A stretch of 64,000 nt of DNA, from positions 1,870,468 to 1,934,467 of the forward strand of contig JAHCVI010000005.1 in assembly GCA_019096155.1 (NCBI GenBank). The letters run 5' to 3'. Numbering within the stretch: position 1 is the stretch's first letter; each line of letters begins with the position of its first letter. Shown piece after piece: positions 41,576-52,718 of this stretch. Origin of the DNA: Staphylotrichum longicolle. Lineage: Eukaryota; Ascomycota; Sordariomycetes; Sordariales; Chaetomiaceae. The position numbers and the translations under genes are program-made. The notes below the pieces were generated by a model, which worked only from the letters and a program-made list of their open reading frames with translations, had not been told where the DNA came from and did not search any database.

Positions 41576-43199
41576 AAGTTTTCGGAGATAGACACAAGCA
41601 TGTTCTAGCGTGCATGTCGGTGGGGCCAGACCTCGAATCTTCGTGATGCATCCATGGACCATGGCCCATGCTTTCCGCTGTGGGTTCGCCGTCGTGAAGT
41701 TAAGCTTTTTCACGCTGACGGCTGCTTCATGGACGAGCCGAGGCATGCGGCCCGTGGGCTACCCTCGGCCATCAACGGCAACTCACGGAACGACCATCAT
41801 CCTAGCAGACAATTCCGTTCTGTGGGCGGCTTGGCAGCCCTGTTGGGCAGCGACGGAAAATTGAAGGAAGAAAAAATTGGACAAAAAATTTCCCCATGGA
41901 GGCCAAACGCCCCACCCGGGGCGCCGTCCAGCACGGTTCAGGTGTGAAAGCTGCTGTGGTTTTTCTTGAATCAGCGGGACCAGCCACGGGCCTAGCCAAC
42001 GGCAGATCGTCGTTTCTCCTGATTGGCCAATGCAAGCCATCTGCGATCGTGGCTTGCACTGCGGGATTACGTCAATGTACGGACTTAAGACGGATGTCGG
42101 TTTTTTTTTGTTGCATTGAAAATCGAGTCCGCCATCACCTCAGCACGGCATTCGACGGACAGACTGAGGACGGCAAATCAAGGCACACGGGCGCTGAACC
42201 GGACAAGCTCCGGCGATACGACGCCATGATGAGTAATTTCACCACAGAGCCTGACGAATCCTCCCAGCTGGAGTCAGCGAAAAAAACATCTGGGCTCTCG
42301 GATCGCTATCGAAGCGTCCACTCCATCTCCTGATCTCAAGCTGCACTCCACTTGGGCGCGGTTGGCAAGGGTTGGCATGGGTTGGCATTGCTGGGCATGA
42401 CCCAAGCGGCCATGCAAATGGAGTCGCCGACGGGCCTTGGCGGAGACCAGCGGAGACCAGCGGAGACCAGCGGAGCTTTGATGCACCGCTACGCCGGGAT
42501 CCTCAATGAAAATTCACGGTTCTACGATCGGCTCCGAGAGATAGCAGCATCCAGGACTCCCCAATTCTCAGGTGCCGGGTGTCAGAAGCGCCCCGAAACG
42601 CACGGTGGCATCGGTTTGGTGGCTGCCGGCCCCAGTTTGACAGGCAGGGAGCAGGGGACAGCGCTGCGCGAGCACTTGCTGCATGCGGCTCACTAACGTT
42701 AATTGGTAATCAGTGAAAGCGCGAAAGCCGAGCCCACACCACATGGCCTCTCTCGAGTTCACTTGGCATGGCTCACAATGGGGCAACGGTCGTAGCGGGC
42801 CACCAAGCTATTCTCCGGTGGCCAGGAAATCCATGGACCTGGGCAAAGCGCTTGCGGGACACGCCCCGGCAAGTGGATTAACGATTAGTGTGCATTGTCG
42901 AGCAGTAGATCCGGCTTCTTTAATAGGGAGGGGAGTCCCCTCGGGGGAGGCGAATTTCATCATCATTGTCCTCCTGCCTCTACAGTACACTACCATTCCC
43001 TACTGCTCTCTCGGGACGAACTGACTGACCAGCATCCGTTCGTTTACATACCTACCTATCGATCTCTCCTTTAACCCGTCTCCCGTCTTATTGCTTGCTT
43101 GTGTGTTGTGTCTGTTGATACCCCATAAAAACACCACCACAACATCGCAACCAACACAAAGCATACCACACCACACAGAGCAGATACGAAACCGATCCA
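41576..43199. promoter_or_regulatory. Long upstream region of the DHA1 transporter
   Basis: 1.6 kb without a supportable gene. It holds a 10-bp tandem repeat at 42,441-42,475 and AGGGG/CCCCT elements at 42,929-42,941, followed by a leader with repeated AC-rich motifs before the ATG at 43,200. The length and these elements suggest a regulated promoter. Confidence 0.5.
42441..42475 (+). repeat. CGGAGACCAG x 3.5 tandem repeat
   Basis: Three perfect 10-bp copies plus CGGAG give four CGG triplets spaced exactly 10 bp apart (CGG-N7-CGG direct repeats). It lies about 725 bp before the transporter ATG. CGG triplets are the half-sites of Zn(II)2Cys6 regulators, so this may be a regulatory array; that is inference. 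Confidence 0.85.
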
Positions 43200-45166
43200 A
43201 TGGTTCGCGACAACGTCGACCTCGCTCTCGAGGCGGCCGAGCGGGACGCCGCCCTGAACCGGGAATGGCGCCGCAGCGAGGAGATTGAACGGGTTGCCAC
43301 CGCGTCTTCGGTGTCAACCGGGTCTTCGGACCTGTCTCACAGGGGGGTTGGCATGAGCCGCGTCGAGACACAACGGGACCTGGAGCGCCATCAGACGGAG
43401 CTGAGCCGCATCAACACGGCCCGGAGTCAACACAGCGGGACCGTCGGCAGAGATCCCCGCAGCAGGGAGTGGAAGAAGCCGCTTCCCAACTTCGGCGCTG
43501 GCAAGCCATACCCGCCGCTGCTCCCGAACCAAGAGGACTATGTCGTCGAGTTTGATGGCCCGGACGACCCTCTCCATGCCCAGAACTGGCCCCTCAGGAA
43601 GAAGTACGTTTGTTGACTCCCTCCCCTCTCCCTTCCCCCGTATCCTTGCCTCTGGCTGGCGACCAGTCACTAACATGACCTCCGCACAGGATCTTGACAG
43701 CCGTCATGCTCGGCTTCACCACCATGACAGCAGCCTTCGGATCGAGTATCTTCTCCACGGCAACCCGTGCCGTCGGCAAGGAATTTGGCGTATCGACTGA
43801 AGTCTCCCTCCTCGGCGTGTCCTTCTACGTCCTCGGCTTCGCGACCGGACCGACCTTCTGGGCGCCCTTCTCCGAGCTCAAGGGGCGCCGCCTGCCGCTC
43901 GTCATTGCCATGTTCGGCTTCTCCATCTTCAACATCTCCAACGCCGTCGCCAAGGACCTCCAGACCGTCCTCATCACCCGCTTCTTCGCCGGCTTCTTTG
44001 GCGCCTGCCCGCTCGCCGTCGTCGCCGCCGTCTTCTCCGACATGTTTGACAACCGCACCCGCGGCATCGCCATCACCGTCTTCTCCATGACCGTCTTCAC
44101 CGGCCCGCTGCTCGCCCCCTTCATCGGCGGCTTCATCACCGAGTCCTACCTCGGCTGGCGCTGGACCTCGTACATTGTCTCCTTCATGGGCTTCCTGGCC
44201 TTCTTCCTCGACCTCTTCTTCCTCCGCGAGACGTACCCGCCCACCATCCTCGTGGCCAAGGCCCAGGAGCTCCGCCGCCGCACCCTCAACTGGGGCATCC
44301 ACGCCAAGCAGGAGGAGATCGAGATCGACGTGCGCGAGCTCATCACCAAGAACTTCTCGCGGCCCATGCGCCTGCTCTTCACCGAGCCCATCGTCCTGCT
44401 GCTCTCCGTCTACATGGCCTTCATCTACGGCCTGCTCTACCTCTTCCTGACCGCCTACCCCTTCGTCTTCCAGGGCGTGCACGGCATGTCGTCGGGCGTC
44501 GCGGGCCTGACCTTCTTCGGCATGGTCACGGGCCAGATCATCGCGGGCTTCACCGTCCTGCTCCAGCAGCCGTGGTACCAGCGCAAGCTGGCCGCTAACA
44601 ACGGCGTGCCCATCCCCGAGTGGCGCCTGCCCTCCGTCATCGCCGGCGGCGTCGCCTTCGCCGCGGGGCTCTTCTGGTTCGGCTGGTCCGGCTACCGCCG
44701 CGACATCCACTGGATCGTGCCCACCCTGTCGGGCCTGCTCTCGGGCTTCGGCCTCGCCTCCATCTTCCTGCAGTCCCTCAACTACCTCGTCGACGCCTAC
44801 CTCATGTTCGCCGCCTCCGCCATCGCCGGCAACACCTTCCTGCGCTCGCTCGCCGGCGCCGGCTTCCCGCTCTTCAGCAGCTACATGTTCAACGGCATGG
44901 GCATCGAGTGGGCCTCGACCCTGCTCGGCTGCGTCGCCGCCGCCCTCGTGCCCATCCCCGTCATCTTCTACCTGTACGGCCACAAGATCCGCGCCAAGAG
45001 CGCCTTCGCCCCGACCTTTGGCGCCCCGGGCGAGGCCGCCCCGTCTGCTGGTGCTGCTGCGGCCGAGGAGGACGAGACGGCCTCGGACGAGAAGGGGATC
45101 ATGGAGAGCGCCGCCGCCGGCTCGAGCCTGCCTAAGCTGGACCGGGATGCCAGGAGTGCTGTTTAA
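43200..45166 (+). CDS. MFS DHA1-family drug/polyamine transporter
   Basis: Plasma-membrane drug:proton antiporter of the DHA1 type (TPO/FLR1-like, 12 helices). Exons are 43200-43603 and 43690-45166, giving 626 aa. A long hydrophilic N-terminus of about 135 residues ends in DGPDDPLHAQNWPLRKK, the usual junction to helix 1 in this family. Diagnostic motifs are GPTFWAPFSELKGRRLPL (motif A region), RFFAGFFGACPLAVVAAVFSD (motif B region with the family Arg) and TGPLLAPFIGGFI (motif C). The loop carrying PPTILVAKAQELRRR and the C-terminal NGMGIEWASTLLG are typical. An Ala/Glu-rich tail follows. The promoter carries a CGG repeat array and stress-type elements, which suggests inducible expression. 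The substrate cannot be assigned. Confidence 0.93.
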
Positions 45167-46593
45167 AGGGACAGCGATCTATTAAAAGGAAAAATATATC
45201 AAAAGAGTTTTGAGGAGGAGATGAGGGTTGTTTGCGAAGAGGAAAGAAAGTTTTTGGGAAGTGCATAACTGGGGACATTTTGTTTGAGCACCGGCGTTTG
45301 GGTTCTGGAAAAGATGCACGGCAGGGGGAATATTTGAAATACCCAGGCATATGGATGGATTGTGTCGTGTTTTCGCATCTTATATAGCGCGCTAAAGATA
45401 TCAACTTAGATGTAGTTACTAATGATATGCATCAACTTCAAAAGTCTCGGGCCTTGAGAAAGCAAAGCGAGTATGGGAGGGACAGCTTCAATAGTCTACA
45501 TACCAAGTTTTACAACACCACCACAAATAAAGTCACTCTGGAACGATGCGGGATGAAAAGTTGCTCATATGTCTTGTGGTCAGAGCTGAGTGTTTTCACA
45601 AGTACAAAACCGCACATGTCAACAACGCCAGATGTTTGTACAGGTTCCATAAGTAGAGAGTACCAAGCCAGCAGAGTGCTATTGCCGACGTTCTAGCTGA
45701 TACATATATGTCATACAATATCCTTCATGCCCCGTCCCACGCTCAAAAATCATGCCTGGAATAAGCCAATCAAACGCTCAGCTTTTATACCTATGATGCG
45801 CCTCAAATGCCAACCGAAACGCTCCGTAAACAGTCAAAGGCTGAACACATCCTGAACCTGAAAGAGCCGGGCGGGAGGTTGCTTGCATGGACAACTCCAT
45901 CGAGTCCCCGGTCACCTGTCGTTATGTCTGAGGCAGAAGCTGCTGAGTTTATCGCCAAGTCAAGCCTCTCTCCCCTGGTTATGTTCCCTCTGTTGCGCCA
46001 ACTAAGCTTCCTGCCTATGAAGCAAAAGCAAGGCTCCCAGAACCTTTTCTTGAGTCGGCTCGACAACCCTCTCCAGTGCTCCGGGTAACGGAGCGTGAGG
46101 GTTCTTGGTGGCAGAGGCGAGCTCCAGAGCGTTCATGAGGCCGGGTGCAGGACGAGAGAGCTTCGAGCCCAAGAACGATAGGCCCCCAGAGCCGTCGAAA
46201 AACGTTAACGCCAAGCTCGATATCCTGTTCCCACATAGCCGGATGCTGCTTGCCGGCCCGCATGAGGATGATAAACGAGGTATCTCGGCACTGTCGTTTG
46301 CGATGGTCCTCTTGCGCCAGGACCGAGTTGAGCCCGTAGCGGTGATGGCGAGGGCTGGACACCGAGGCTACCTTACAAGGCGCGTGCTCTGAGCGCCAAG
46401 GTAGAGTCTAGGCTAGCGGGGCCCCAACGTTGCCCACAGCCTGCTGCAGCTTCTTGGCTCGGGCTCAGCTGGAAGGCGAAAGACCAACCCCCAGCTTGGT
46501 GAAGCAAAGCAGCCCTGCAAATGAGCGCCTGCTAGATGAATACTCGGCGCGGTGCTTTGTAGAAGTGCCTTGACTTCATCGATCTTTGCCAAG
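45167..46593. other. Convergent intergenic region, 1.4 kb, no supportable gene
   Basis: Between the 3' ends of the transporter (+) and SIF2 (-). An ATG frame at 45,807-46,088 (93 codons) and minus frames at 46,002-46,362 overlap one another and show no resemblance, signal or splice pattern. The first 250 bases are AT-rich 3' flank. Confidence 0.4.
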
Positions 46594-48922
46594 TCATCTT
46601 TCCTGTTCCCGGAGAGGGATGACGGCCAGCTGAAACACGTTAGTGTGTAGAACACTACAACTGCGCCCATGGTCACTTACCCTATTTTCCAAGCCATAGA
46701 CAAGCCGCTGACCTTCAGAATCCCACCCTAAGCAAGGAATAGCATCCTCCGCGTCGTTGCCCGAGTTGGGGCTCTGCCAACCCGGCTGCGGGACCCAACT
46801 TGCCTTCGGCATTGCATGATCGCCAATACTCCAGACCAGAATTCTGTCGTGCGTGGCCACCGCAATGGATGCCCCATCAGGGCTCAACGAGAGGTTGTTG
46901 ACCGCAAACGGCGGCGGCATTGTGATGGAGAACTTTGGTTTGTTCTCGGCGCTGCGGACGTTCCAGATCAGGATGGCACCATCTTCACCCCCAGAGACCA
47001 GCAGCCTCTCGTCGTCGGCAGGTTCCGCCTGCAAGGGCTGCCACTTAAGGCTTGTGACGCCCCCGTCGTGGGCCGGAATCGAGCGTCGCTTGCCGAACTC
47101 GTCCCAGATCTGCACGCGGACATGTCAGCAACTATACACATAGCATATCTGGAAACAGCTTACGTCAATGTAACCCTTGTCACTGGCCGTCGCAACCAGC
47201 CTTGACCGCCAGTCAAACTCGACGAGGGTAAAGCGCTCGTCCTTGCCTGTCTGGAACTCCTTGCCCGGCACAATACCCTGCTCCGTACAACGGAACGAGG
47301 CCAGCAAGTCGCCACCACACAAGAGGAACTCGGTCTCGCTGATCCATGTCGCATCCAGGCTGTCGCGGAGATCGTGGTCAAGAACATATGACATCGAGTT
47401 TACCATCGACGGCGAAGAGATGTGAATCAGAGTGCCAGAGTTCCCCAGCCCCTTGCTCACGTCGGGGCTGATGGCGAGGAGGAAGTTGTTGCTGGGGCTC
47501 CAGCACAGGTTGGTGATGGGCGAATCGAGGCCATCAAAGCGGTGGATGCTCGTTCCGTCGACCGACCAGATGCTGACGCGCGATTTGTTGCCGAGCTCGG
47601 TGCCCAGGGCGATGAGATCGCCGCTCGAGCTCCATGCCAGGGCTGAGACTGTCGCGTTCCTGGGCAGGTCCTCCTCGGCGATGCTGATGAAGGATCGGCT
47701 GCTGGGATCCACGTGACTGGGCTCTGCGTCTGGGGCAGCCCCACAAGGCAGCGTCCAGATGCGGGCTAGCGCATCTGTGCCGCCAGTCGCCAAGATGGCT
47801 GGGTCCCGAGGGTTCCACTCGCAGAGGAGCACAATAGGGTTTTCGCCAGTCTCCGACAATTCGTCGGCGCCCAGGCGCAGAAAAACGGTGCCTTGTGTTA
47901 GATCGCGCACCTTTTCGACCTGCGTGCCGCGGGACGGGCCCTCGGTGCGCAGGAGCGGCGATTCGGCCTGCTCGCCCTCGAGCGGCGACGGGTAGGCGTG
48001 GTTGTTGTCTGGGTGGTGGTCAAGCTCCATTGGCGTGGTGGCTGAATCGGCCCCATTTTCGTAGCCGTTGCTGAGCCGTTGTCGCTTTGCGGGGGATCCA
48101 TGCGACAATTCGCGGTGATGCTGCCGCTCGACCGTGCGCTTCCGTGGGTTGTCAATCTCGTCGTGCTCCGGCTCCGCCTCCGCTTCCGAATCCTCATCAT
48201 CTTCCCCGTCCTCGTCCACCACCTCGGGCTGGAATTTCAGCGGCCCAAACACCCCCCGCGGAGTCGCCTCAGCCGTTGCCGGCACATCACGGGGCGCCTG
48301 CAAGGAAAATGTCAGTACCCCGGCACTAGCGCGCCCCCCTGGGACCCCAAAGCCACCACCCAGACACACCCGCCAATTCCATGCCGGGTGCAACCCCAAC
48401 AGGAATGGAGGGCAGGCCCAGGAAAATCGACGGGGGAAAATCAGAGCGAGTGCGAAATAGCCGCAGAGCTCTCTCGTACCTTTTGAGCAGCTGCAAACTG
48501 CCGCTGGTAATCCTCATAGATGAGACCTTTGTTCAATAGCGATACCAGAGCGTACGTGTTGACGTGGGAGGCGAAGTCAAACTGCCTGTGAGGTTGGTGG
48601 ACCCTCCACTCCTTTTGCAGCTTGGCGGCCGTCTCTCGATAATCTGCAGTTGTGGTGGTCAGTCTCACCTCACATCACCCAGCCGGTTTCAGCGCGCGGG
48701 AGCTGGGCAGCAACCGCGGGCGTCAAAAACAGCGCGGCGCGGCAGCGCACATACTTGATTCGAGCAGATACCTGGATTGCGAGCAGAGCAGGCAAGAGTC
48801 AGCGATCAGGGCGCCTCAGACGGCTGGCTGCCTCTGGCCGAGTCAAGTCAGGGCGGCAGGGTGAAAACAACGAACCTCCAGACAAGAAAGTTGACCCTGT
48901 CCGTGTCAAGTAGCTCCTTCAT
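46594..48922 (-). CDS. SIF2: LisH-WD40 corepressor-type protein (SIF2/TBL1 homolog)
   Basis: Homolog of yeast Sif2 and human TBL1/TBLR1, WD40 subunits of Set3C/NCoR-type histone-deacetylase complexes. Exons on the minus strand are 48922-48876, 48771-48755, 48643-48480, 48297-47164, 47109-46681 and 46629-46594, giving 608 aa. The LisH motif is split over three exons (DRVNFLVWRYLLESNYRET), the middle one only 17 nt. FASHVNTYALVSLLNKGLIYEDYQRQ follows. A long acidic linker (DEDGEDDEDSEAEAEPEHDE, then a KRTVERQHH/KRQR basic patch) leads to WD repeats such as GGTDALARIWTL, RVSIWSVDGTSIHRF, ASDKGYIDIWDEFGKRR, SGGEDGAILIWNV and THDRILVWSIGD. The family call is firm; direct orthology to Sif2 versus other LisH-WD40 proteins is likely but unproven. 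Confidence 0.87.
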
Positions 48923-51507
48923 TGTCGGTGCGCCGGCGTCCGGCAGTGCGTTGGCGACAAAAGGATGCAGCAAAATCTACCAATCTTGGCAGCAGTGATG
49001 GCGGAACGCGCAGAGAGGCGCTCTGGACAGATGAGCACGTCGTTGCCGGGGCGGGTTTGGGGCAGGTTTGGGCGTGAATTCGTTGTTGAAGGGTGAAAAT
49101 GGACCTCGAAAGCGCCAGGCCGAGATTTGGAGATTGCACCCAGCGTTCGGACCACGGGCCAGTGCGGGTTTGTCAAGCGTGAGAGGCACGGGTCCCACAG
49201 GCCGGCCAAGTGGTCCCTGCCGCTTGTTTGGCGAGCGACTAAAATCGCGGCACGGACGCTAAACCCTTCGGGGGCACCAGCCTCAGCCAAGCAGGCAAAA
49301 GATCAAACGGCGGCTGCTGCCCTGCCCCGCGGGGTGCTGCGTGGCGACCAGGGGCCAGAGACATGGCTCGCATGGTCGGGCTCTGATCGATCTCAAGAGG
49401 CGCGGAGGCATCGTGTGCTGCAAAAAAAATATTCCGTGCTTCAGGTTGGACCCATGCCTCAAATTCGGATTGTTCTTGTCTGTATGACCTGAGATCAGGA
49501 GAGACCCTTGTGGAGCGCTGACGATGCAGATTCTCTGCCGTGAAGGCGGCATGCAGGCAGACCTGGGTTCTCCATGCCATTTTGGTCCTAGCATGGAGCA
49601 TCCAGATCGATGATTGTTTCCGAGGTTACAAAACATAACTCCGTACCACATCACACTTTCCATGACTGTACGTACGGAATTCCGTAACTTGTCATTTTGG
49701 TCGCCGTCAGAGCCGTTTTCTGTGGTCTCTCCCCGTCTCCTCTTTGTGAGGCAATTGCTTCGTACTCCGGGGTAGCAAGCTTTATCATCCCAAGTGCGTG
49801 CCACCGCCTGCCCATCCTTCGGGGCATTCTGCTCGATCTGGCAGGCCTGTCATCCTGCCGTCCAATGTTACCGTCACTTCAGACGTTTCAGCCAATACAG
49901 ATTAATAACCCCACCCGAAGTTACGCACAAATCGCCACCGCGACGAACCAGCCTCAAAGCGAGATCTCATCAATGAGAGGATAGGTTTCGCACAGAGATT
50001 CAGCACTAGATCCGAGGCACGATATCACGTATCTAATTCTCCCTTCAGCCTGGCTGGGCTTGCTGGAGAAGGACACGAGAGATGATGGGTGAGGTACCCA
50101 AGTATTTGAGGAGAGGGTGGGGATTTCAAACGCAAGCACTGAAATTACGTTTTGGACGCTGCACCAATCTCGGGAAGCGGATCTCCCTCCACATCTGGTA
50201 TCTGGCATCCCACCTGACGGATCTCGGCTGGGGGGGTTGTGCATGCCCGCTGCGCTGCAGTGTTTGCTCACTGACAGCCTCGAAGTGGATGGAACGGGCG
50301 GGGAATTTCCGTTAGATGATGATCTCAACCAGGCCTCCATCATCATGCCTGCAGATATCCACGGCCCCTTCGCGAGGAAACTGCAGGGGAGAAGGAGGGA
50401 AACACGAAAAAACAAATTGGCAGTGTCATCCTTCAGATCAAATGATTTGGGGCATTGGTCCAATCATCCAGTGGTGCTTGGCCTTTGGGTGTCACCCATT
50501 GGCAAGGCTGGCGTGGCCATGTTTCAGGGGCGAGGGAGCTCTTGGGGGGCTCTAGCAGGGCGTGGACAGCCCAGGAGGTATTCGGTCGACAGCTGAGGGC
50601 GATGCTCCCTGTCAGTGATTGATGCTCCATTTAATTGCACGTCCCAGCTTTGGAGCCAGCATTCACAGGCAAACCTCGCTGGGTTCGTGAGACGGAAAAG
50701 ACGTCAAAGACGCAAGCACCTCTCGAAACGGGCTCCTTGTGCCTAAAATCGGCGTAAGTACACCAACTTGACCAAACATTCCGGCTGTCTCTTCCCTTCA
50801 GAGGTACCTTCTCTTCTTTTTTCTTCTTCAATTTCCTCCTCTTTTTCATCATTCACGTCTTCCTTCTCTCCTCCCCATCTTCTTCTTTCAGTTGTATCTC
50901 CAGGCTTCAGGGCACCATATCCCAGTTTATTGTACGGCATTTTTGGAGATCCCTGGTAGACGGGATATTCAATACCGGCCTCGACGACAGGCGCCTGTGT
51001 GACAGTCCACGGGTTGCACAGACAGGCTCATGCACATCTCGTCTCGCCAATGACGCACAGGTCCAGAGCCTGAAGAACCTTACTGTGCACGCCGCATCCG
51101 AGAAACCCATGATTGTAAATACCATGTCACGGCAGTGCGAGAAAAGCTGCAATCGTGAGTGTCTCATGATGAACCATGGACACTGCATCTTGATCAGGAA
51201 CACAGATATCGACCAAGCTTGATCTCTGAAGCGGGATTCGAGGTCAATAGGTCCGGGCCATGTGCAGGGAATGGGCCTACGGCCTTCGGGAGTCGGGACT
51301 CTGAGCCCGGCCCTGGCGCCAAGACGACCTGGGCTTAAAGGCTTTTCCTCTCTGCCCGACGGAGCCTCAGACTTTAGGCCACAACAAAAGTCTCGGCCCA
51401 CCCGAGAACTGGTCCGAGCACCGATCAAAAGTACACCAAGAAACAGGAGAAGCAGCTCCATCCCAAGTCTTCGAACCAGGTCCGACTCTCAGCCAAGCCA
51501 GCCCGCC
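48923..51507. other. Divergent intergenic region, 2.6 kb, no supportable gene
   Basis: Upstream of SIF2 (-) and the TMEM115-like gene (+). Several overlapping frames of 120-180 codons (for example 49,283-49,804 minus, 49,954-50,463 minus and 50,117-50,596 plus) show no resemblance, and most lack ATG starts or splice support. A TCTTC/TTCTTC-rich run occurs at 50,810-50,890. Before the TMEM115-like ATG an in-frame upstream ATG (51,271) and a short upstream ORF (51,260) are present. Confidence 0.4.
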
Positions 51508-52718
51508 ATGCCGCCCCGAATAAACATCCCGCCAGTAACCCGCATTGTGCTCATTGTGCTGGGAGTGCAGTCGGTGTTGAGCGCAGCAATCCGGTACCGA
51601 CAGTGGACAGCCAACTCGGAAATTGTCATCCCTTACCTCAACCTCGTTCCCCAACTCTCGCTCGTCTACCCCTGGACCTTCCTGACAACAACACTCGTTG
51701 AGAGCAATGTCTTTACCCTCTCCATTGCTTGCGTAACCCTCTACAATGGAGGCCGCTATCTGGAGCGTGCGTGGTCGTCACGCGAGTTCGCCAAGTTCCT
51801 CCTCATCACGGCCCTCCTGCCGAACGTGCTCTGCTTCGGCACCTCGATCTTCTTCTTCGCCTTGACGAGGAACGAAGGATGGACGTACGTATCTGGCGGT
51901 TCTTTGTTTTGGCATGGCTAGGGTTTGCAATATCTTGGTGCTAACGCGTAATGCCCCGAACCAGTCTCATGTCTATCGCCGGCACCATCCCCCTCCAGAT
52001 CTCCTTCCTCGTCGCTTTCAGCCAGCTGGTCCCGGCGCACACCGTGACGCTCTTCAGGGGCCTGCTTTCGCTGCGCGTTCCCCGCTTCCCGCTGCTATAC
52101 ATCGGCCTCGTAACACTCCTTTGCCTCACACCCATGCTCACCGCCGCTTCCTTCCTCCTCGCCGTCTACGGCTTCTTTGTCAGCTGGACCTACCTGCGCT
52201 TCTACAAGGTCGCATTCCCCGACCTCGACATCTCCCAGCCGAACTCCCTCCGCGGCGACGCTAGCGAGACCTTTGCGATCGCCGAGTTCTTCCCGGGCCC
52301 CGTACGGCCGCTTGTGGCGGCCGTCTCGGAGCAGGTGTTCAACGTGCTCGTGGCCATGCGTCTGTGCGTGCCTTTCAGCGCCGCCGACATCTCGGCCGCC
52401 CGCGGCGACCACCACCACACCTTCTCACACCGCGGCGCGCCGGGGAGTGCCCGCGCCGAGGCCGAACGGAGGAGGGCGCTCGCGCTCCGGGCACTCGACC
52501 AGCGCCTCCACGCCGCCACGGCCAACGCCGCTGCCCGCGCGCAGAGCGCCCCCGTGCCGCCTGCTGTTGCCCCCCCTATCCCGTCGGCCACGGGGCCGAC
52601 CGTGCAGAGCCAGCCGCAGGCGACGCCGCCGAACGCTATGACGGCGCAGGCAGCGGGTGGTAGCGGGTTACTGGGCGAGACGCACTACAACCCGGATGCC
52701 GATACGAACGGCCATTAA
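51508..52718 (+). CDS. TMEM115/DUF1751 rhomboid-like membrane protein
   Basis: Eukaryotic integral membrane protein of the TMEM115 family, a rhomboid-fold pseudoprotease located in the Golgi in animals. Exons are 51508-51884 and 51965-52718, giving 376 aa. Hydrophobic segments are visible at VTRIVLIVLGVQSVLSAAI, LSLVYPWTFLTTTLVESN, FLLITALLPNVLCFGTSIFFF, MSIAGTIPLQISFLVAFSQL, FPLLYIGLVTLLCLTPMLT and SFLLAVYGFFVSWTYLRFY. Then come the conserved RGDASETFAIAEFFPGPVRP block and a disordered Ala/Pro/Arg-rich tail. I see no rhomboid Ser-His catalytic pair (GxSx is absent), as expected for this family. I chose MPPRINIPP as start because it fits the family N-terminus; the frame is open upstream to an ATG at 51271. 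Confidence 0.9.

Noticed and set aside
43670..44983. 437-codon open frame antisense to the DHA1 transporter
   Set aside because: Composition is Glu/Gly/Asp/Ala only, mirroring biased codons on the other strand; the plus-strand transporter has clear motifs.
45807..46362. Opposing frames of 93-115 codons between the transporter and SIF2
   Set aside because: Mutually overlapping and without resemblance or splice sites.
49283..50596. Overlapping frames of 159-173 codons on both strands upstream of SIF2
   Set aside because: They overlap each other on opposite strands, most lack ATG starts, and none shows a recognisable pattern.
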